A stretch of 64,000 bases of DNA from Diadema setosum (lineage: Eukaryota > Echinodermata > Echinoidea > Diadematoida > Diadematidae), in the NCBI GenBank assembly GCA_033980235.1, contig CM067077.1:3213972-3277971 (forward strand). The letters run 5' to 3'. Both the position numbers and the translations under genes were made by a program. The notes beneath the pieces were generated by a model. The model saw only the letters and a program-made list of their open reading frames with translations, was not told where the DNA came from and ran no database searches. Shown one piece after another: positions 60,000 through 64,000 of the stretch (position 1 is its first letter; each line of letters begins with the position of its first letter).

Positions 60000-60455
60000 A
60001 GAACGACCCAAGTTCATGGAAGGCAATTTCGAGTAAACTTTAAAAAAAAATATATCTTTTCTATTTGTCCAATAATATTCTATTCAACTGTGATGGGAAG
60101 GCAACATTGTATAAACAAATTAGAACATATATAATTATGACAATTAACATTTACATTAATTGTGGAGATGTCATTTCGTGCGATGGACTTGGGTCGTTCT
60201 TTGAATCATACATGATAGGCTGCTATGAGATGAGAGAAGCGATGAGAGAGGGCGCTATAATAGGAATGTAAAAATGACCCAAGTCCTGGACTTGGGTCAT
60301 TCTTACATTCATATAAGATTTCACTCATTCATTTCAGGCACTTCCGGGGGTAACTAGGATGTATCATTCATACACAAGATGAGTCCTTGCATAAGCTACA
60401 ATTTCCCATGTCAAACTGAATTTGACCAAAAATTGCACTTGGGTCGTTCTTATAT
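60000..60455. repeat. AAGAACGACCCAAGT motif cluster
   Basis: Five copies occur in about 450 bp on both strands: AAGAACGACCCAAGT at 60000, the reverse ACTTGGGTCGTTCTT at about 60188, a head-to-head pair at about 60275-60303 (AATGACCCAAGTCC, one base, GGACTTGGGTCATT), and the reverse form at about 60428. The intervening sequence is unique. Confidence 0.8.
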
Positions 60456-60827
60456 TTAGGTCTTCAATTGTATGCATACAAATTTATATTTAGGGAAGTG
60501 GTTATGTGAATATCTAAATCAGTCTGCCTGAAGGACGCAGATATGATGGGGAAAATAGTTCGAAGATGATGATAAATACAGATTGCACAGAATTGCATTT
60601 GGTATAATACTACATCTACAGAGCCTATAGAAAAAAAAAGTCACCCAGCTTTGGAGGGCTCCCATTTCATAATTGTCACTAATCGAGAGTGCAGTGGTGG
60701 TTGTGAAGAAAGAAGAAGTCTTTCTCTTACCTGGTTATGTTGACAAATGCCTTGCGTGATTGAGCACATGAACTTTAGAGACAACAATGACAAATTGCAC
60801 TTTCCCAAGTTTGAATGTCACATGAAG

Positions 60828-60900
60828 GAATAATAATAATAATAATAATAATAATACAATACATTTATAAGGCGCTTAATACCGATGTTTCTAAGCGCAC
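60828..60900. repeat. (AAT)n microsatellite plus GGCGC motif
   Basis: AATAAT repeats are followed by ACATTTATAAGGCGCTTAAT and TTTCTAAGCGCAC. Compare 55770-55860. Confidence 0.7.
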
Positions 60901-61589
60901 AAATGAATAATGAAGTCTCATTAATGAATACATGAGATCTGTCGATAAAAGTGACCGAATTAACAGACCGGCCTGTATGAATGCAGATTTGTGTTTGGGG
61001 TTGTTCTAACCTTTTATGGCCCATAACCTTCAACATGGCCACCGTTGTAGATAACTTGGTCACTCTCACAAAGGCTAACTCATTATCCATTATCTCTCTT
61101 CATATTTAAGACATGGTTTGTGCTGCAAGGTATAAGTTGAATATGAACAGAGAAAAATGGACTGTGTTGTGTGGCCTAAGTGGGAGTGACAACGTTATTG
61201 GACAGGTGGCAATGTTAAAGGTTGTGGCCCACTTGTGCTTGTGGACCACAAAAATAAAAACATGTTAGAAGGAACACTAAACACAAACCTGCATTCGGAC
61301 AGGCAGGCCTGTTTACTTGGTAACTTTCATTGACAGATCTCATCCATTCAGTGAGACTTGCATTGTTTCTTCATGTGGCACTCAAACTTGGAAAAGGAGC
61401 AATTTGTCATTATTTGCTGTAAAGGTCATGTGCTCGTCATACATGACATTTGTCAACATAGTTAGGTATTAATGGAAAGAGGAAGAATTCCTCTTTCCTC
61501 ACAATTAACATTATGCTCTCCATAGCTGACACGTATGAAATGGTAGCCATCCAAAGTTGGATTACCTTTTTTATATACACATTAGCATA
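60901..61589. other. Downstream of the LRR-like gene (possible 3' UTR)
   Basis: Non-coding. On the minus strand this follows the stop codon of the LRR-like gene. No clear polyadenylation signal was assigned. Confidence 0.3.
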
Positions 61590-61704
61590 TTAACTGGGAT
61601 GCATACTTGGTTTTCCGTGCTTCACTGAAATGAGAAGCCTCCCTTCTGCGTTGACTTCTCTGCAGAATGGGTCAAGATCCACTGAGGTATCACACCTGAT
61701 CAGC
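61590..61704 (-). CDS. LRR-like protein, terminal coding exon
   Basis: The acceptor on the minus strand is TTGTCTTATTTCAG. The exon starts with G, completing the Ser codon begun by TC in the previous exon, and reads LIRCDTSVDLDPFCREVNAE then GRLLISVKHGKPSMHPS before TAA. Joined to the upstream exon it gives ...YPHLKHVS-LIRCDTSVD, a leucine-rich-repeat-like L..V.L..C..... pattern. The C-terminal tail has no other recognised motif. Confidence 0.75.
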
Positions 61705-62497
61705 CTGAAATAAGACAAACAAAGAAACAACAACAAAAGCAATGTGTACATTGATTCGAGTGATGCTGGGTATTTATGATAAGGCAAACAGTATCTAGCC
61801 GGCGAGTCATTATTGATGTTCTCGTTTAACTGTTCCATAACACTATGCATCACATACATGTACCTACATCAATATTCATTGGCGATCTCTCTCTCGTTCA
61901 TGTATGCTCTTGTCTTGCCTGATAACAACTTTTCTAAGGCGAAGACCAGTCTCTTCCCAAAGAAACAAACAAAAGTTCACACCTTTCCAGCTACATGGGT
62001 CTTGATTAAAGGAACCCTATTTGAAGGAACACATGCAGCATCACGATTTCTCTGTAGTTTCTTTACTACATAAAAGATATGTTACAATGTAATACGAATT
62101 CTGATTTATTATATCCTATTCCCTTGGTCATTCCTCCACAGAAAGTGACATACTCCATTCAAAATTATGTAACACAGAATTCTCTGGAGCATGATTATAT
62201 AAAATTTGTGTTTAATTTTCAGATCAGATTTTTAAAGTGGAATTGATATCTATCATTCACAAGTGATATCCAACGAAGCAAGTTTGTGCAGATGGAAATA
62301 GTTTGAGGAATACAACTTTAACAAAGCTATATCATGTATACATATTTCTTGGAAATTGACAAATTCATATCATTTGCGTAATGCATGCTCTGTATTTCAT
62401 TTCACCCTTCTGTGGGATGGAAAGTAATTACAGTTGAAGTCAAGTGAATAAAGTGCATGAAAGTAAGCTTGAGATACTAGGTTTTATTGAAACTTAC
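61705..62497 (-). other. Intron of the LRR-like gene
   Basis: A 793-bp intron with a GTAAGT donor and a TTTCAG acceptor. No nested features were recognised. Confidence 0.7.
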
Positions 62498-62853
62498 GAT
62501 ACATGCTTGAGATGAGGGTAAGAGCTCAGAGATCTGATCAACTTCTTGGCTTCTTCATTGCCCACATACCCGTCCGTCACAGACAGCCTAGTTACTGTAG
62601 ATGGTGCGAGTAAGGACTGGCGAAAATGATCGTCGCTTACAAACTTTGATATGTCACCCTTCACGTCGAGCTCCAAGTTGTGAGTATACAATGGCCACGC
62701 ATTGTCTATGTATGAGGAAGAGCTTCCATGATATACGTAAACAGAGACCTTCTCCACATTGGGGCACAGGGAGACCACATTTAGCTGTTTGAGAAGTGAG
62801 AGGGATTTGACATCTCCACCAAGATGAACGATAGGACTCCTCACAAAGCCACT
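62498..62853 (-). CDS. LRR-like exon, possible NLR-family C-terminal region
   Basis: The acceptor is ACTTTTCTTCAG and the donor ATC|GTAAGT, both on the minus strand. The 356-bp exon starts in phase 0 and ends in phase 2. It reads SGFVRSPIVHLGGDVKSLSL, LLKQLNVVSLCPNVEKVSVY, a spacer, then STVTRLSVTDGYVGNEEAKK and LIRSLSSYPHLKHVS. Spaced L..L.V / VEKVSVYV / L.V..... / HLKHVSL segments suggest irregular leucine-rich repeats. Echinoderm genomes carry large families of NACHT-LRR receptors whose C-terminal exons look like this, so an NLR-like receptor is plausible. No NACHT or other signature domain lies in the window. Upstream exons would be at higher coordinates, probably beyond 64 kb. Confidence 0.65.
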
Positions 62854-64000
62854 CTGAAGAAAAGTAAGGAAAAAAGATGAGAAGAATGGATGTGTTTACA
62901 TGCACTCACTGCTGCTTTAGTCACAGGTCTCATAATGAGATGACAGTTAGAACGATTTTTTGAATTGTATACATTTGTAGTCGTAAATTTTGTCATTTCA
63001 AAGAAAATGTGAAGAAAACAATGTAAGCATTGCATACATCCCTAGCCTATTTATATATTCGAATCGTATCAATTCGATGCGACGCAAACAAAATTGCATG
63101 CTCCCATAAAACTTATGTCACAATTGTTTGTGTCTACACCTCGAACTAAAAATGACAAGAAATTACACCCCTTACCCACAGTGCTTAAATAGTCATTGGA
63201 ACACAAAGCAAATATACGGTCTATAAAAACATGTATATTATACAAAATGCCAGTTATCTTCACCATCCTAACAGTGATACATGTGGGTTGTATGAGAGGC
63301 ATCATCGATCATTATTTTCTCACTCTATCAATCCTGCTTTATTCTGTTTGGTCGCTCATCTATCAATGCAGTAGACATGCTTTGGTGTTATAACATCTTG
63401 TAAAAACGCACAAAGAAATACACAGATATGTTAATAATATATCACATTAAATTCAAGAGAGAACTTTATTTGGCTTGCTATATCTACATAACCCCTCCAC
63501 CTTTTTTCAGTAGGTCTAGATACTGTAGACATAAAGTGCCCAAATAACAACATTTTTCAGCTGCAGCCCAATGTCATTGAAATCTTACATTGTAACTAGG
63601 AAGAGTGTAGTATGACAAATAACTGACTACATAGTTTTTGCCTATCCTTGATAATTACCTGCAGATCAAATGAGATTCACAGAAAACGTTGGAGGAAGAC
63701 CTAACAGTGAACTGTTTATCATTTTTATAAAAGAAAAAGTATGAAAAGTATAAGTTATGAAAGTGGGGATACCACGTTACCAATCCTTCCCAACCTGACC
63801 TTCTCATTCCCTTATTGAGGAATTTCGCAAGTATATCCGCAAATGATCACGAAATGGGCACTCATGTTTCAAATACTATGAATAATAAATCATTCAGATC
63901 CACATAGAATTCTACAATGTGATAACACATGTATTTGCAAACTCTTTTGTTTTCAGCGCTGTGCTTGAATAGCAAAAAATGGAACATTCATACAATCAAT
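62854..64000. other. Probable intron of the LRR-like gene
   Basis: No further exon with recognisable LRR or NACHT features was found on the minus strand up to the window end. Confidence 0.4.

Overview
The window looks like nuclear DNA of a marine invertebrate deuterostome, most likely an echinoderm and probably sea-urchin-like. The reasons are AT-rich intron-like DNA, frequent TAGGCCTAC and ACATGTAC words, dense families of small inverted-repeat elements, CR1/L2-like LINE remnants, and split genes with GT-AG introns. The species call is inference. Almost all of the many small open frames are chance frames or frames running through tandem repeats.

Two protein-coding loci can be argued from homology and splice signals. 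(1) On the + strand, five exons of a serine beta-lactamase-like protein (class C / LACTB-type fold) lie at 8600-8762, 33996-~34117, 38346-38400, 42818-42985 and 43944-44129. They join in phase where adjacency can be tested. The first visible intron is about 25 kb. The copy looks damaged: a one-base frameshift, Arg in place of the catalytic Lys of SxxK, an exon that runs into a TA/TG microsatellite, and no visible exons for the middle of the domain. (2) On the - strand, the last two coding exons of a leucine-rich-repeat-like protein, possibly of the NLR type, lie at 62853-62498 and 61704-61590. A third, much weaker candidate is a short-exon gene at 24.55-25.90 kb behind a CpG-rich segment.

Layout: 1-2.9 kb, repeats, nested foldbacks and an ACCATGG minisatellite. 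2.9-7.8 kb, a diverged tandem triplication carrying LINE linker fragments and a MITE with a visible empty site. 8.6 kb, the first beta-lactamase exon. 9.3-33.7 kb, the giant intron, packed with elements: a 15-bp minisatellite (with an inverted partner at 33 kb), MITEs, a 5-kb inverted-repeat-bounded element (A) with a dispersed TGTCACCTCCGAAACA motif, a 3.7-kb foldback built of CCTGTGGTA satellite, and a 3.4-kb element (B) bounded by similar ends with a dispersed TTCGGAGAGGACA motif. 34-46 kb, the remaining beta-lactamase exons, separated by a LINE 3' fragment, a TTAA-flanked MITE, a 3.6-kb foldback with GGGAAATGTGCAAAC arrays and nuclear-receptor-like TGACCTTTGACC repeats, and palindromic MITEs. 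46.3-48.4 kb, a 5'-truncated LINE reverse transcriptase on the - strand. 49-61 kb, gene-poor DNA with a perfect 34-bp hairpin, a 1.21-kb tandem repeat and a short motif cluster. 61.6-62.9 kb, the LRR-like exons.

The most interesting signal is the pair of elements A and B. Each is 3-5 kb, each is bounded by inverted repeats sharing a TTTTACAATCAG core, and each holds many copies of nearly the same internal word (TTTCGGAG + GT or AG + GACA) on both strands, each paired at short distance with a second word. I do not recognise this as a described element family.
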